A stretch of 64,000 nucleotides of DNA from JADGRB01 sp036267635 (GTDB taxonomy: Bacteria; Myxococcota_A; Polyangia; Fen-1088). A program made the position numbers and the translations under genes. Shown here in pieces: positions 17,672-25,839 of this stretch. Position 1 is the first letter of the stretch; every line of letters begins with the position of its first letter. The stretch is from positions 1-64,000 of the forward strand of contig DATAVR010000009.1 in the NCBI GenBank assembly GCA_036267635.1, given 5' to 3'. The notes under the pieces were generated by a model, which was not told the origin of the DNA, did not search any database, and worked only from the letters and a program-made list of their open reading frames with translations.

Positions 17672-18949
17672 ATGTCTCAAGCGCCTGCTGTCCCCGTTCT
17701 CCACGACCCCTACGCGCCCCTCCGCATCACGAATTTCCGCTGGTTCGTCGCCAGCATTCTGGCCATGGCGATGGGTGCCCAGATTCAGGGCGTGGTCGTC
17801 GCCTGGCAGATGTACGCCGTCACGCACGATCCGCTGGCGCTGGGGTTGGTCGGCCTCGCCGAGGCGGCGCCGTTCATCGTCTTCGCGCTCTACGCCGGTC
17901 ACGTCGCCGACATCCGCGATCGCAAGCGGATCGCGCTGACGGCGCTGGCGATCCTGTTCCTCTGCGCCGTGGCGCTGGCCGTCGCCACCACGCTGTTTTT
18001 GGCGCGCGGGCGCTCCGGTGGCTGGATTCGCCGGACGATTTACGCGGTGATCGTCGTCTGCGGCGGCGCGCGCAGCTTCCTCCTGCCGGCACGCAACGCG
18101 CTCGGCGCCGATCTGGTGCCGCGCCCGCTCTTCCCGAGCGCGGTGGCCTGGCGGACCGGCATCTGGCAGGTCGCGGCGGTCACCGGCCCGGCGATGGGCG
18201 GGCTGCTCTACGTCTGGCTCGGCGCCACGGTCTCCTACGCCATCGCGGCGGCGCTGATGGCGACGTCTCTGTTCACCGTCGCGCGCATCCGCGCCCCCGC
18301 GCGCCCGTCGGCGGCGCGGGCCGAGTCGCTCGGGGTCAGTATCCGCGCCGGGCTGGCGTTTCTGTTCACCCGGCCGATCTTTCTGGGGGCGATGACGCTG
18401 GACCTGCTGGCGGTGCTCTTCGGCGGCGCCGTCGCCATCCTGCCGATCTTCGCCGAGGAGATCCTGCACGTCGGACCGCAGGGCCTCGGCGCCTTGCGCG
18501 CGGCGCCCGCCGTCGGCGCCGTGTTGATGTCGAGCCTGCTGGCGCTGCACCCGCCGCCGCGACGGGCGGGGCGGCTCTTTCTCTCGGCGGTCGCCCTGTT
18601 CGGCGTCTTCATGATCGCGTTTGCGCTCTCACGATCCCTCTGGCTGTCGCTCCTGCTGCTCGCCGTCAGCGGCGCCGCCGACATGTTGAGCGTCTACTTT
18701 CGCGGCACGCTGATGCAGGTGCTGGTGCCGTCGGGGATGCTGGGGCGCGTCTCGGCGGTCAACCAGATCTTCATCGGCTCGTCGAACGAGATCGGCGCGT
18801 TCGAATCGGGGGTGGCGGCCAAGTTGCTCGGCACCGTCTCCTCGGTGGTGGTGGGCGGCATCATCACCGTGGTCGTCACGCTCATCACCGCCTGGCGCGT
18901 ACCGGCGCTGGCGCGGCTCGATCGGCTGGAAGAGCAGCAGCCAGGCTAA
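17672..18949 (+). CDS. MFS transporter (EntS-like exporter family)
   Basis: A 425-residue membrane protein with about 11-12 hydrophobic helices. The start (NFRWFVASILAMAMGAQIQGVVVAWQMY), the loop motif GHVADIRDRKRI after the second helix, and ARNALGADLVP fit the MFS_3 family of multidrug or siderophore exporters. The substrate is not predictable. It is divergent from the aminopeptidase gene across 52 bases and convergent with the aldehyde dehydrogenase gene. The stop codon lies in a small array of repeated GGCTAAA units. Confidence 0.85.
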   Translation: MSQAPAVPVLHDPYAPLRITNFRWFVASILAMAMGAQIQGVVVAWQMYAVTHDPLALGLVGLAEAAPFIVFALYAGHVADIRDRKRIALTALAILFLCAVALAVATTLFLARGRSGGWIRRTIYAVIVVCGGARSFLLPARNALGADLVPRPLFPSAVAWRTGIWQVAAVTGPAMGGLLYVWLGATVSYAIAAALMATSLFTVARIRAPARPSAARAESLGVSIRAGLAFLFTRPIFLGAMTLDLLAVLFGGAVAILPIFAEEILHVGPQGLGALRAAPAVGAVLMSSLLALHPPPRRAGRLFLSAVALFGVFMIAFALSRSLWLSLLLLAVSGAADMLSVYFRGTLMQVLVPSGMLGRVSAVNQIFIGSSNEIGAFESGVAAKLLGTVSSVVVGGIITVVVTLITAWRVPALARLDRLEEQQPG

Positions 18950-18977
18950 AGGAAGGCTAAAAGTGGAAGGCTAAAAG
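18943..18977. repeat. Short direct repeats at a convergent gene junction
   Basis: AGGCTAAA occurs at 18943, 18954 and 18968. The 13-base GGAAGGCTAAAAG is repeated exactly with a 14-base period (18951-18963 and 18965-18977). The copies carry the stop codons of both neighbouring genes and extra stops on each strand, which suggests a local duplication of the junction. Confidence 0.8.
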
Positions 18978-20350
18978 CCGAGGTCGGTCATGCGGACGGT
19001 CTTCACGTTGACGAACTCGCGGAGGCCGTAGCGCGAGAGCTCGCGGCCGTGGCCGGAGCGCTTCACACCACCGAACGGGAAGCGCGCGTCGGAGGCGACC
19101 ATCTGGTTGATGAACACGCTGCCGGCCTCGAGCTCGCGGGCTAGCCGATCGGCCTCGGCGCGATCGCGCGTGAAGGCGGCGGAGCCCAACCCGAAAGTCG
19201 TCGCGTTGGCGAGCGCGATCGCCTCGTCGGTTCCGGCCACCCGAAACAGCGCCGCCACCGGTCCGAAGATCTCTTCGACGGCTGCCGGCGCCGCCGGCGG
19301 CACATCCGCCAGAACCGTCGGGGGGTAGAAATATCCCGCGCGCTCGATCTTGCCCCCTCCGGCGAGGAGACGCGCGCCGGCGACCACCGAGCGCGCCACC
19401 TGGTCGGCGACGCCGTCGCGGATCGCGGCCGTCGCCAGCGGGCCCACCTGCGTCTTCGGATCGAGCGGGTCGCCGATCACCAGGGCGCTCATCGCCGCGG
19501 CGAAGGGGCCCGCGAAACGCTCGTAGACCGCGTCCACCACGATGAAGCGCTTGGCGGCGATGCACGACTGGCCGGCGTTCACCACCCGCGCCTTCACGGC
19601 GGTGGCGACCGCCTGGTCGACGTCGGCGCTCGCCAGCACCAAGAACGGATCGCTTCCGCCGAGCTCGAGGACGCTCTTTTTCAGGTGAGCGCCGGCCGCG
19701 GCGCCGATGGCCCGCCCGGCCGCCTCGCTGCCGGTGACCGTCACCGCGGCGACGCGCTCGTCGGCGACCAGCGCCTCCACCCGCTCGGAGCCAATGAGCA
19801 AGGTCTGGAACACCCCCTCGGGCGCGCCGGCCCGGCGGAACAGATCTTCCAGCGCCAGCGCGCACTGCGGGACGTTGGAGGCGTGCTTGAGCAGGCCGAC
19901 GTTGCCGGCCACCAGCGCCGGCGCCGCGAAGCGGATCACCTGCCAGAACGGAAAATTCCAGGGCATCACGGCGAGCACCACGCCGAGCGGCTCGAAGTGG
20001 ATCGCGTCGTGCGCCGCCGCCGACGTGGCAACGATCTCCGGGCGCATGAGCTCGTCGCCGTTGTCGCCGTAGTAACGGCAAGCGGTGGCGCACTTGGCCG
20101 CCTCGTCGGCGCCCGCACCGACGAGCTTCCCCATCTCCAGCGTCATCAGGCGGCCGAAGGCCCGCCGCTCGGCGTCCAGGATTTCGCCCGCGCGCCCCAC
20201 GACGGCCGCGCGCTCGGCCAGCGGCCGCCGGCTCCAGCTGCGAAACGCGGCGGCTGCGCGGGCCACCTTCGCCTCGACCGCCGACGCGTTCTCCGCCTCG
20301 AACGTCTGCCATCGCTCGCCAGTCGCCGGATTGATGCTCTCGATCGGCAT
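18971..20350 (-). CDS. Aldehyde dehydrogenase, probably succinate-semialdehyde dehydrogenase
   Basis: A complete 459-residue ALDH-superfamily enzyme. The oxyanion Asn is in PWNFP (132), the general-base Glu is in LELGGSDP (229) and the nucleophile is Cys263 in NAGQSCIAAKR, the wording typical of GabD1/Sad-type succinate-semialdehyde dehydrogenases. PFGGVKRSGHGRELSRYGL at the C-terminus also fits. It would oxidise an aldehyde with NAD(P)+ in the cytoplasm; the true substrate is an inference. It stands alone between an MFS gene and a rhomboid gene, and no GABA transaminase is nearby. Confidence 0.85.
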   Translation of the reverse strand: MPIESINPATGERWQTFEAENASAVEAKVARAAAAFRSWSRRPLAERAAVVGRAGEILDAERRAFGRLMTLEMGKLVGAGADEAAKCATACRYYGDNGDELMRPEIVATSAAAHDAIHFEPLGVVLAVMPWNFPFWQVIRFAAPALVAGNVGLLKHASNVPQCALALEDLFRRAGAPEGVFQTLLIGSERVEALVADERVAAVTVTGSEAAGRAIGAAAGAHLKKSVLELGGSDPFLVLASADVDQAVATAVKARVVNAGQSCIAAKRFIVVDAVYERFAGPFAAAMSALVIGDPLDPKTQVGPLATAAIRDGVADQVARSVVAGARLLAGGGKIERAGYFYPPTVLADVPPAAPAAVEEIFGPVAALFRVAGTDEAIALANATTFGLGSAAFTRDRAEADRLARELEAGSVFINQMVASDARFPFGGVKRSGHGRELSRYGLREFVNVKTVRMTDLGF

Positions 20351-20398
20351 GCCGTAAAGGTAATGCAGGACCCGCCGGCCGGGCCGACAGGGCCGAGG

Positions 20399-21094
20399 TC
20401 AGCCGCCGGTGAGCTGAACGGCGGCGAAGGCCAGGGCCGCCAGCGCGAACGACGCCACGATCGCCGTCCGGTCGAGCCACCGCGGCGTGGGGCGCCGCAC
20501 CGCCGCGCGCGCGAGCCCGATCGCCGCGCCGGCGACGAGGCCCCCGATGTGCGCGGCGTTGTCGACCAGGCTGATCCCCCGCGCCGACAGCGACAGCCCC
20601 ACGCCGAGCACGAACAGGATGTTGAACGCCAGCGCCTTCGCGGCGCCGCGCTGCCCCGTCCGCCAGGCGAACGTGGCCGCCATCCCGATGAGCCCCATGA
20701 TGGCGCCCGACGCGCCGACGGAGACGCTCGTCTGGACATGCCCGGCCGCGTGCGCGCTCGACAGCACGTTGCCGATGACGCCCGTGAAGACGTAGGTGGC
20801 CGCGAAAAGGCCGCCGCCGAGCGCCTGCTCCGAGAGCGCGCCGATCTGCCCCAGCACCCAGAGGTTCATGACGATGTGCAAGAGGTTGGCGTGGATGAAC
20901 GCGGCGGTGAGCCAGCGCCAGTGAGATGCGACCGCGCCAGCGCCCGAAACCGAGGCGCCCGCCGACAGCAACGTGTCGCCGTCGAATGACACGACTTCCC
21001 GCGACAGGCCGGCCATGACCGCGTACACGAGCAGGTTCGCGACGATGAGCGCAGAGGTGACAGGCGCTTCGCGCAGGCGGCGGAACCAGTTCAA
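20399..21094 (-). CDS. Rhomboid family intramembrane serine protease
   Basis: This 231-residue protein has about six transmembrane helices. It has the rhomboid signature HANLLHIVMN (69-78), the nucleophile in GASGAIMG (Ser129) and the catalytic His in DNAAHIGG (182), so it should cleave transmembrane substrates. A final hydrophobic helix follows. The gene upstream on the other strand encodes an HtrA protease and starts 156 bases away, so two envelope proteases are divergent here. The substrate is unknown. Confidence 0.9.
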   Translation of the reverse strand: MNWFRRLREAPVTSALIVANLLVYAVMAGLSREVVSFDGDTLLSAGASVSGAGAVASHWRWLTAAFIHANLLHIVMNLWVLGQIGALSEQALGGGLFAATYVFTGVIGNVLSSAHAAGHVQTSVSVGASGAIMGLIGMAATFAWRTGQRGAAKALAFNILFVLGVGLSLSARGISLVDNAAHIGGLVAGAAIGLARAAVRRPTPRWLDRTAIVASFALAALAFAAVQLTGG

Positions 21095-21249
21095 GGAGAT
21101 CTCGTGGGCATCGAAAGGGAGCCGATGGTGGAATTTTTCACTGTGTGGGTCCGGTTATCCAGGGTGTTGCGCCAATTGGCAAAAATGCTTCCGGTCGCGG
21201 GCATCCCGCGCGGCTTGACAGCTCATCCAACTCGATACAAAGGAACGCT

Positions 21250-22806
21250 ATGAACCGGACCCGCCTGAGCCTCGTTTTTGGTCTCGCCCTGCTGGGCGCC
21301 GCCGTCGGTTTCGGCGCCCGCACGCCGTCGTCGGTGTTCGCGCCCGCCGCGGCTCAGGCGGCCGGCGCCGCCGTGACGCCCAAGACGGAGGCGCCCAACG
21401 AGGCACGGGCCCTCTCGCATGCCTTCTCCAACGTGGCGAAGGCTCTCGCTCCCTCGGTGGTCCGCATCGAGGTCGAGATGAGCGCCGGGCGCGGGATGGG
21501 GCCGCACGGCCGCGGGCCGCAGATGCCGAACGACGAAGGGGATGACGGCGGTGGTGGTGGCGACGACGAGGTCCCGCCGTTCTTCCGGCACTTCTTCCAG
21601 TTCGGCCCCGGCGGCGGAGGCGGCGGCATGCCGGCGCCCGGGCCGGCGCATGGCGTCGGCTCGGGATTCATCATCGACACGAACGGCGACGTGGTGACCA
21701 ACCGACACGTCGTCCAGGGCGCCACCAAGGTGACGGTCACCATGAACGACGACAAGGAATACAGCGCGCACGTCGTCGGTAAGGACGCGCAGACCGACGT
21801 GGCCGTGGTGCGGCTCGACCACCCGCCGTCGAACCTGGTGGTGGCGCGCCTCGGCGACTCCGACAAGCTGGAGGTGGGCGAGTGGGTCGTCGCTGTCGGC
21901 AGCCCCCTCGGCCTCGAGCAGACGGTGACGGCCGGGATCGTGAGCGGCAAGGGGCGGCCGGGGCGCCACGTTCAAATGTCGGGGCGGCGCGTGCGCGGCT
22001 ACATCCAGACCGACGCCAAGATCAACCCGGGCAACTCGGGTGGGCCACTCGTCAACCTCGAGGGCGAGGTGGTCGGCGTCAACACGCTCATCCAGGTGGG
22101 CGCGGGCGGCGCCTACGGGTTCGCGATTCCGGTCAACGAGGTGCGGCGGGTGGCCCAGGCCTTGGTCAAGGACGGGCGCGTCCGCTACGCCTACCTCGGG
22201 CTCATGCTCACCGACATCAAGGATCTGGACGACGGGCAGAAGGCCAAGCTCGGCAAGGCGGTGCCAGCGTCGGGCGCTTTCGTCGCCGAGACGACGCCCG
22301 GCGGTCCCGCCGGCAAGGCCGGAATGCGCCCGGGCGACGTCATCACCGAGGTCAACGGTCAAAAGATCGTCGGCGCGGGCGACGTGGTCGACTACGTCTC
22401 GGACCAGCCGATCGGCGCGCGGGTCCTCCTGCACTACGTGCGCGACGGCCACCCCTCGCAGACGCAGGTGGCGCTCGGTGAGCTGCCGGACGAGGATCAG
22501 CGCCAGAACCCCGACGTGCAGGGGCAGGGGAAGCTCGGGCTCGCGCTGCAGACGTTGACGCCCGATGTGGCGGCCTCGCTGGGGATCGACCGCGGCACCA
22601 AGGGGGCGGTGATCACCGATGTCATCGCCGGCAGCCCGGCCGAGCAGGCGGGCCTGCATCCCGGTGACGTGATCGTCGAGGTGGATCGCCGGCCGGTGGG
22701 ATCGGCCGACGAAGCGGTCGGCGCGCTGCATGGCGCGTCGAAGACTGGCGGACACCTGCTGCGCGTGCGCGGACCGAACGGAACGCGGTTCGTCACCGTC
22801 AAGTGA
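21250..22806 (+). CDS. htrA: HtrA/DegP-type periplasmic serine protease, two PDZ domains
   Basis: A 518-residue protein starting at the ATG at 21250 (AAAGGAA five bases upstream) with a signal peptide. The trypsin-like domain has the full triad: His153 in NRHVV, Asp183 in TDVAV and Ser263 in GNSGGP. A Gly/Asp-rich insert at about 78-132 precedes the core, as in Do proteases with a long LA-type loop. Two PDZ domains follow (about 300-400 and 415-515), both with AGLHPGDVI-like binding loops. It is a quality-control protease or chaperone of the periplasm. A second HtrA paralogue follows in tandem. TTGACA at 21215 has a poorly spaced -10, so I do not call a promoter. Confidence 0.92.
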   Translation: MNRTRLSLVFGLALLGAAVGFGARTPSSVFAPAAAQAAGAAVTPKTEAPNEARALSHAFSNVAKALAPSVVRIEVEMSAGRGMGPHGRGPQMPNDEGDDGGGGGDDEVPPFFRHFFQFGPGGGGGGMPAPGPAHGVGSGFIIDTNGDVVTNRHVVQGATKVTVTMNDDKEYSAHVVGKDAQTDVAVVRLDHPPSNLVVARLGDSDKLEVGEWVVAVGSPLGLEQTVTAGIVSGKGRPGRHVQMSGRRVRGYIQTDAKINPGNSGGPLVNLEGEVVGVNTLIQVGAGGAYGFAIPVNEVRRVAQALVKDGRVRYAYLGLMLTDIKDLDDGQKAKLGKAVPASGAFVAETTPGGPAGKAGMRPGDVITEVNGQKIVGAGDVVDYVSDQPIGARVLLHYVRDGHPSQTQVALGELPDEDQRQNPDVQGQGKLGLALQTLTPDVAASLGIDRGTKGAVITDVIAGSPAEQAGLHPGDVIVEVDRRPVGSADEAVGALHGASKTGGHLLRVRGPNGTRFVTVK

Positions 22807-22931
22807 CGGCCGCGGCCGGGCGCGGCCGCCGTTCGTAACGGGGCGTTGCCGCGCCCATCCAATCGGTAGGGCGAATCGCCTCCCGACTCGGGGCACGCCT
22901 GATGCTTTTCCCCGACGGCGAGGGATCGCCG

Positions 22932-24095
22932 ATGCAAGCATCGTGGTTGTGTACGGTTGGGGTCGTGCTCGCCGGGGCCTGGACCGCGCCTTCCCCTCGG
23001 GCCGGGACGACGACGTCGGCGGTCGAGCCGACAGTCGCGCCCTCTTCCACGCAGGTCCTGTCGCACTCCTTCGCAACGGTGGCGCAGGCAATCGCGCCGT
23101 CGGTCGTTCGGCTGGAGGTGAGCGGGGCCCGGGACGAAGCGACGGGGTCGGGAGTCCTGCTCGACACCCGGGGTGACGTCGTCACGAGCGGCCACCTGTT
23201 CGACGACTGGTCGGCGCCGACGGCGGGGGGCGACGCGGAGCCGATCGCGGTCGTGCTGATGGATGGACGCAAGCTGGGCGCCGAGCTCATCGGTCTCGAC
23301 GCCGACAGCGACGTGGCGGTCGTGCGAATGTTCGAGCCGCCCCACGACCTCTCGGCCGCGCGCTTCGGAGACTCGGATGGCGCTGCGGTCGGGGAGTGGG
23401 TGCTGGCCGTCGGCAGCCCGCTCGGGCTCGACCAGACCATCACCGCCGGGATCATCAGCAGCCGGCCCCAGGTCGAAGAGGGGGGAAGCCCTTCGCAGCG
23501 CAGCTATCTCCTGACCGACGCCAACGTCAACCCCGGTGACTCCGGGGGACCGCTCGTCGACCTCGACGGTGAGGTGGTGGGGTTGACGACGGCGATCAGC
23601 GCCGGCCCCGGGGGTAGCTACGGCTACGCCATCCCCATCAATCGCGTGCGGCGCGTGGCGCAGGCGCTCATCAAGGACGGCCGCGTCGTCCATCCTTACA
23701 TCGGGGTCGGGCTGCGGGACCCGCGCGATCTCGACAGCGGCGAACGGCGCAGCCTCGGCACGATTCCCACCCGCGGCGCGCTCATCAGCCATGTCTGGCG
23801 CGGAGCTCCTGCCGCGCGCGCCGGTCTGCGCCGCGGAGACGTCATCACCTCCGCCGACAACAGCGAAATTCCTGCGCCTGGAGATCTGGTGGCCCTCATC
23901 GCGCGTCAAGACGTGGGGGCGCAGGTCGTCATCGGGTTCGTCCGCGACGGGAGCAAAAGGGTCGTCCGGCTCTCCATCGGCGAGCTGCCGCCGGCTGAGG
24001 CCGGTGGATCGGCTCAGCCGGCGGCCGACCCGCTCTCCAGGCGGATTTCGGTGATTTCGGCCGGCGCACCGAGGCGCATCGGCGGGCCCCAGTAA
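22932..24095 (+). CDS. HtrA-like serine protease, one PDZ domain
   Basis: This is a paralogue of the preceding gene. I start it at the ATG at 22932 because GAGGGA lies seven bases before it and a signal peptide follows; an ATG at 22902 is also in frame. The triad is intact: His88 in TSGHLF, Asp127 in DSDVAV and Ser204 in GDSGGP. One PDZ domain (about 255-345) follows. Compared with the first protease it lacks the long Gly-rich insert and the second PDZ. The last 27 residues are read antisense to the conserved end of the convergent metallophosphoesterase (82-base overlap), so this tail is probably not functional. Confidence 0.85.
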   Translation: MQASWLCTVGVVLAGAWTAPSPRAGTTTSAVEPTVAPSSTQVLSHSFATVAQAIAPSVVRLEVSGARDEATGSGVLLDTRGDVVTSGHLFDDWSAPTAGGDAEPIAVVLMDGRKLGAELIGLDADSDVAVVRMFEPPHDLSAARFGDSDGAAVGEWVLAVGSPLGLDQTITAGIISSRPQVEEGGSPSQRSYLLTDANVNPGDSGGPLVDLDGEVVGLTTAISAGPGGSYGYAIPINRVRRVAQALIKDGRVVHPYIGVGLRDPRDLDSGERRSLGTIPTRGALISHVWRGAPAARAGLRRGDVITSADNSEIPAPGDLVALIARQDVGAQVVIGFVRDGSKRVVRLSIGELPPAEAGGSAQPAADPLSRRISVISAGAPRRIGGPQ

Positions 24096-25192
24096 CCGGT
24101 GCCACGGCTGACGTAGATCTGGGAGTTCCCCCGGCGGTGGAGCCCCGCCACGAACGGCTGCTGCAGCCGGACGATGAAGTTGAATGGCCAGATCTGACCT
24201 CCGTGAGTATGGCCGGAGAGCTGCAGCCCGACCCCGAACGGCTGGGCGTCGAGAAACGTCCTTGGCTGGTGCGCGAGCAGGACCAGCTCACGATCCGGGT
24301 TGCGATTGCCGATGGCCTGCGTCAAGGCGCTCTGCGGCGCGGGGCCCCCGTAATGAACCGCCGAGCGATCGTCCACGCCCGCAAGATCGAAGCCGGCGGA
24401 CTCGTTGCCAATCGACACCCTCTCGTTTCGCAATACGCGAATGCCGATTCGATTGAGCTCCGTCGCCCATGCCTCAGCGTCGGAGAAGTATTCATGGTTG
24501 CCGGTCACGAAGAACACACCGTGAGGCGCTCGCAGCTTCCTCAATGGCTCAATCGCCGAGGCCAGGTGGGCGACCGCTCCGTCAACGAGGTCGCCGGTGA
24601 TTGCGATGAGGTCCGGCGCCAGGGCGTTGGCGTGGGCCACGATTTCCTCGACAAAGCTCCGGCCGATCGTCGGACCGACGTGGATATCCGTGAGCTGGAC
24701 GATCCGGAATCCGTCCTGCTGCGGCGGGAGGCGGGCCAGCCGGACACCTACCTTCCGGACCTCGACCGGCTTCCTCACTGACCGGAGGGCCGTCGCCGCG
24801 AGACCGGCGACGAGGATCCCCGACACCGCGGCGGTGGCCCGGGCCAAAAGAGCGCGTCGCTGAGCATCGACGGGTTGCGCCGCAGCGAGGCGACGGCCGA
24901 GCGCCACGACCAGGCGCAAGAGATCCGTCGAAACGATCACCATGAGCAGCAGAAACATGACGCCCAACCAAACGTAACCGGTCCAAACCAACCCCCGTCG
25001 CAGGTCTCCCGCTCCGCGTCCCAATATCAATGAGATGGGCACGCTCATGGCGAGCAACGCGAGAAGCGTGCCACCCGCCCTGCTCCAAGCGGGCGTCCAG
25101 CGCGGATCTCGGATCAACCGCACCCACAGGTAGTAATGAATCCCGGCGAGCAAACTGAATGCGACCGCAATGAACGTAAAGAAGCGACTCAC
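24014..25192 (-). CDS. Membrane-anchored metallophosphoesterase
   Basis: A GTG at 25192 with a perfect GGAGG five bases upstream decides the start (392 residues); a TTG at 25228 lacks a ribosome site. About four hydrophobic segments fill residues 1-120. The calcineurin-like phosphoesterase domain follows, with QLTDIHVGP, TGDLVDG, GNHEYFSD, LLAHQP and SGHTHGGQIWP, all five metal-ligand blocks. It resembles YkuE/YaeI-type membrane phosphoesterases, some of which act on lipid intermediates; the substrate is unknown. Its C-terminal MRLGAPAEITEIRL motif is conserved in the family and overlaps the convergent HtrA gene. Confidence 0.88.
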   Translation of the reverse strand: MSRFFTFIAVAFSLLAGIHYYLWVRLIRDPRWTPAWSRAGGTLLALLAMSVPISLILGRGAGDLRRGLVWTGYVWLGVMFLLLMVIVSTDLLRLVVALGRRLAAAQPVDAQRRALLARATAAVSGILVAGLAATALRSVRKPVEVRKVGVRLARLPPQQDGFRIVQLTDIHVGPTIGRSFVEEIVAHANALAPDLIAITGDLVDGAVAHLASAIEPLRKLRAPHGVFFVTGNHEYFSDAEAWATELNRIGIRVLRNERVSIGNESAGFDLAGVDDRSAVHYGGPAPQSALTQAIGNRNPDRELVLLAHQPRTFLDAQPFGVGLQLSGHTHGGQIWPFNFIVRLQQPFVAGLHRRGNSQIYVSRGTGYWGPPMRLGAPAEITEIRLESGSAAG

Positions 25193-25294
25193 GGACCTCC
25201 GTTTTGACACGCACCGACGGCGAATCAAGCCTTTTGCGTTTGCATCGTCGATTGTTCGCGGTTAGTCTGCGCGCGCAACCAGGGGGAAAACGCG

Positions 25295-25642
25295 ATGCCG
25301 AGAAGGACCGACGTTCAGGATCTTGTCCAACAGTTTGTCGATAGATTGTCGTCTTTGATCGAAGAGGACACCGTAGCGCGCGCGAGAGACGCCGTCATGG
25401 CGGCTTTTGGCGGACATGCACCGGCCGGAGTGCAGCTGCGCACCGCCGGTAAGGGCCTGCAGGGCGCACGCAAACGGCGGAAGGGGCCGATCCAGCTCTG
25501 TCCAGTGCCGGGTTGCACGAATCGCGCGGCGCCGGTCTTCGGGATGGTCTGCTCCAAACACAAGGACCTCCCCAAGGCGGAGATCAAGAAACACCGGGAG
25601 GCGCGTCGCGCCCAGAAGGCCAAGGCCAAGAAGGCAGCCTGA
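25295..25642 (+). CDS. Small basic protein with a CCCH zinc-knuckle-like motif
   Basis: A 115-residue protein of unknown function, started at the ATG at 25295 after GGGGG. Residues 1-40 are helical (VQDLVQQFVDRLSSLIEED). A basic linker leads to C-x4-C-x11-C-x2-H at about 70-89 (CPVPGC then VCSKH), which could bind zinc. The end is a Lys/Arg-rich helix (PKAEIKKHREARRAQKAKAK). The composition suggests nucleic-acid binding, but this is inference. It is divergent from the metallophosphoesterase gene and has typical codon use for the region. Confidence 0.6.
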   Translation: MPRRTDVQDLVQQFVDRLSSLIEEDTVARARDAVMAAFGGHAPAGVQLRTAGKGLQGARKRRKGPIQLCPVPGCTNRAAPVFGMVCSKHKDLPKAEIKKHREARRAQKAKAKKAA

Positions 25643-25788
25643 GGGCGGCCGGGGGGGCGAAGCCGCGGCGTCGTGAAGACCGCCACCGGGCCCCGTTTTT
25701 CACGGCTTGTGTGGCGCGCGCGCCACGTCACAGCCTCCTCCGCCGGGCACCTGTCTGAGAATTCCCAATAGTTTTCGGTGCCTGGCGT

Positions 25789-25804
25789 TGGCACCGGCGT
25801 TGCG
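25789..25804 (+). promoter_or_regulatory. Consensus-like sigma-54 promoter upstream of a Crp/Fnr gene
   Basis: TGGCAC (25789-25794), five bases, then TTGC (25800-25803) matches the -24/-12 consensus with correct GG to GC spacing. Transcription would start near 25815, 25 bases before the ATG at 25840, leaving room for the AAGGAGG ribosome site near 25825-25831. This implies activation by an enhancer-binding protein that is not in the window. Confidence 0.7.
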
Positions 25805-25839
25805 ATGGAGATGCGGCCGAAGCCCAAGGAGGCGAGCAT

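Noticed and set aside
14879..18960. Very long frames on both strands over the aminopeptidase and MFS genes
   Set aside because: They cross the boundary between two genes of opposite direction and have Arg/Gly/Asp-rich shadow composition with no motifs.
21215..21241. TTGACA with TACAAA as a promoter for the first HtrA gene
   Set aside because: The spacer is only 15 bases and transcription would begin at about the start codon.
25643..25788. Terminator or RNA gene between the Zn-knuckle gene and the Crp/Fnr promoter
   Set aside because: A GGGCCCC followed by TTTTT and a short GGCGCGCGCGCC palindrome are present, but no stable stem precedes the T-run; no tRNA-like fold is seen.
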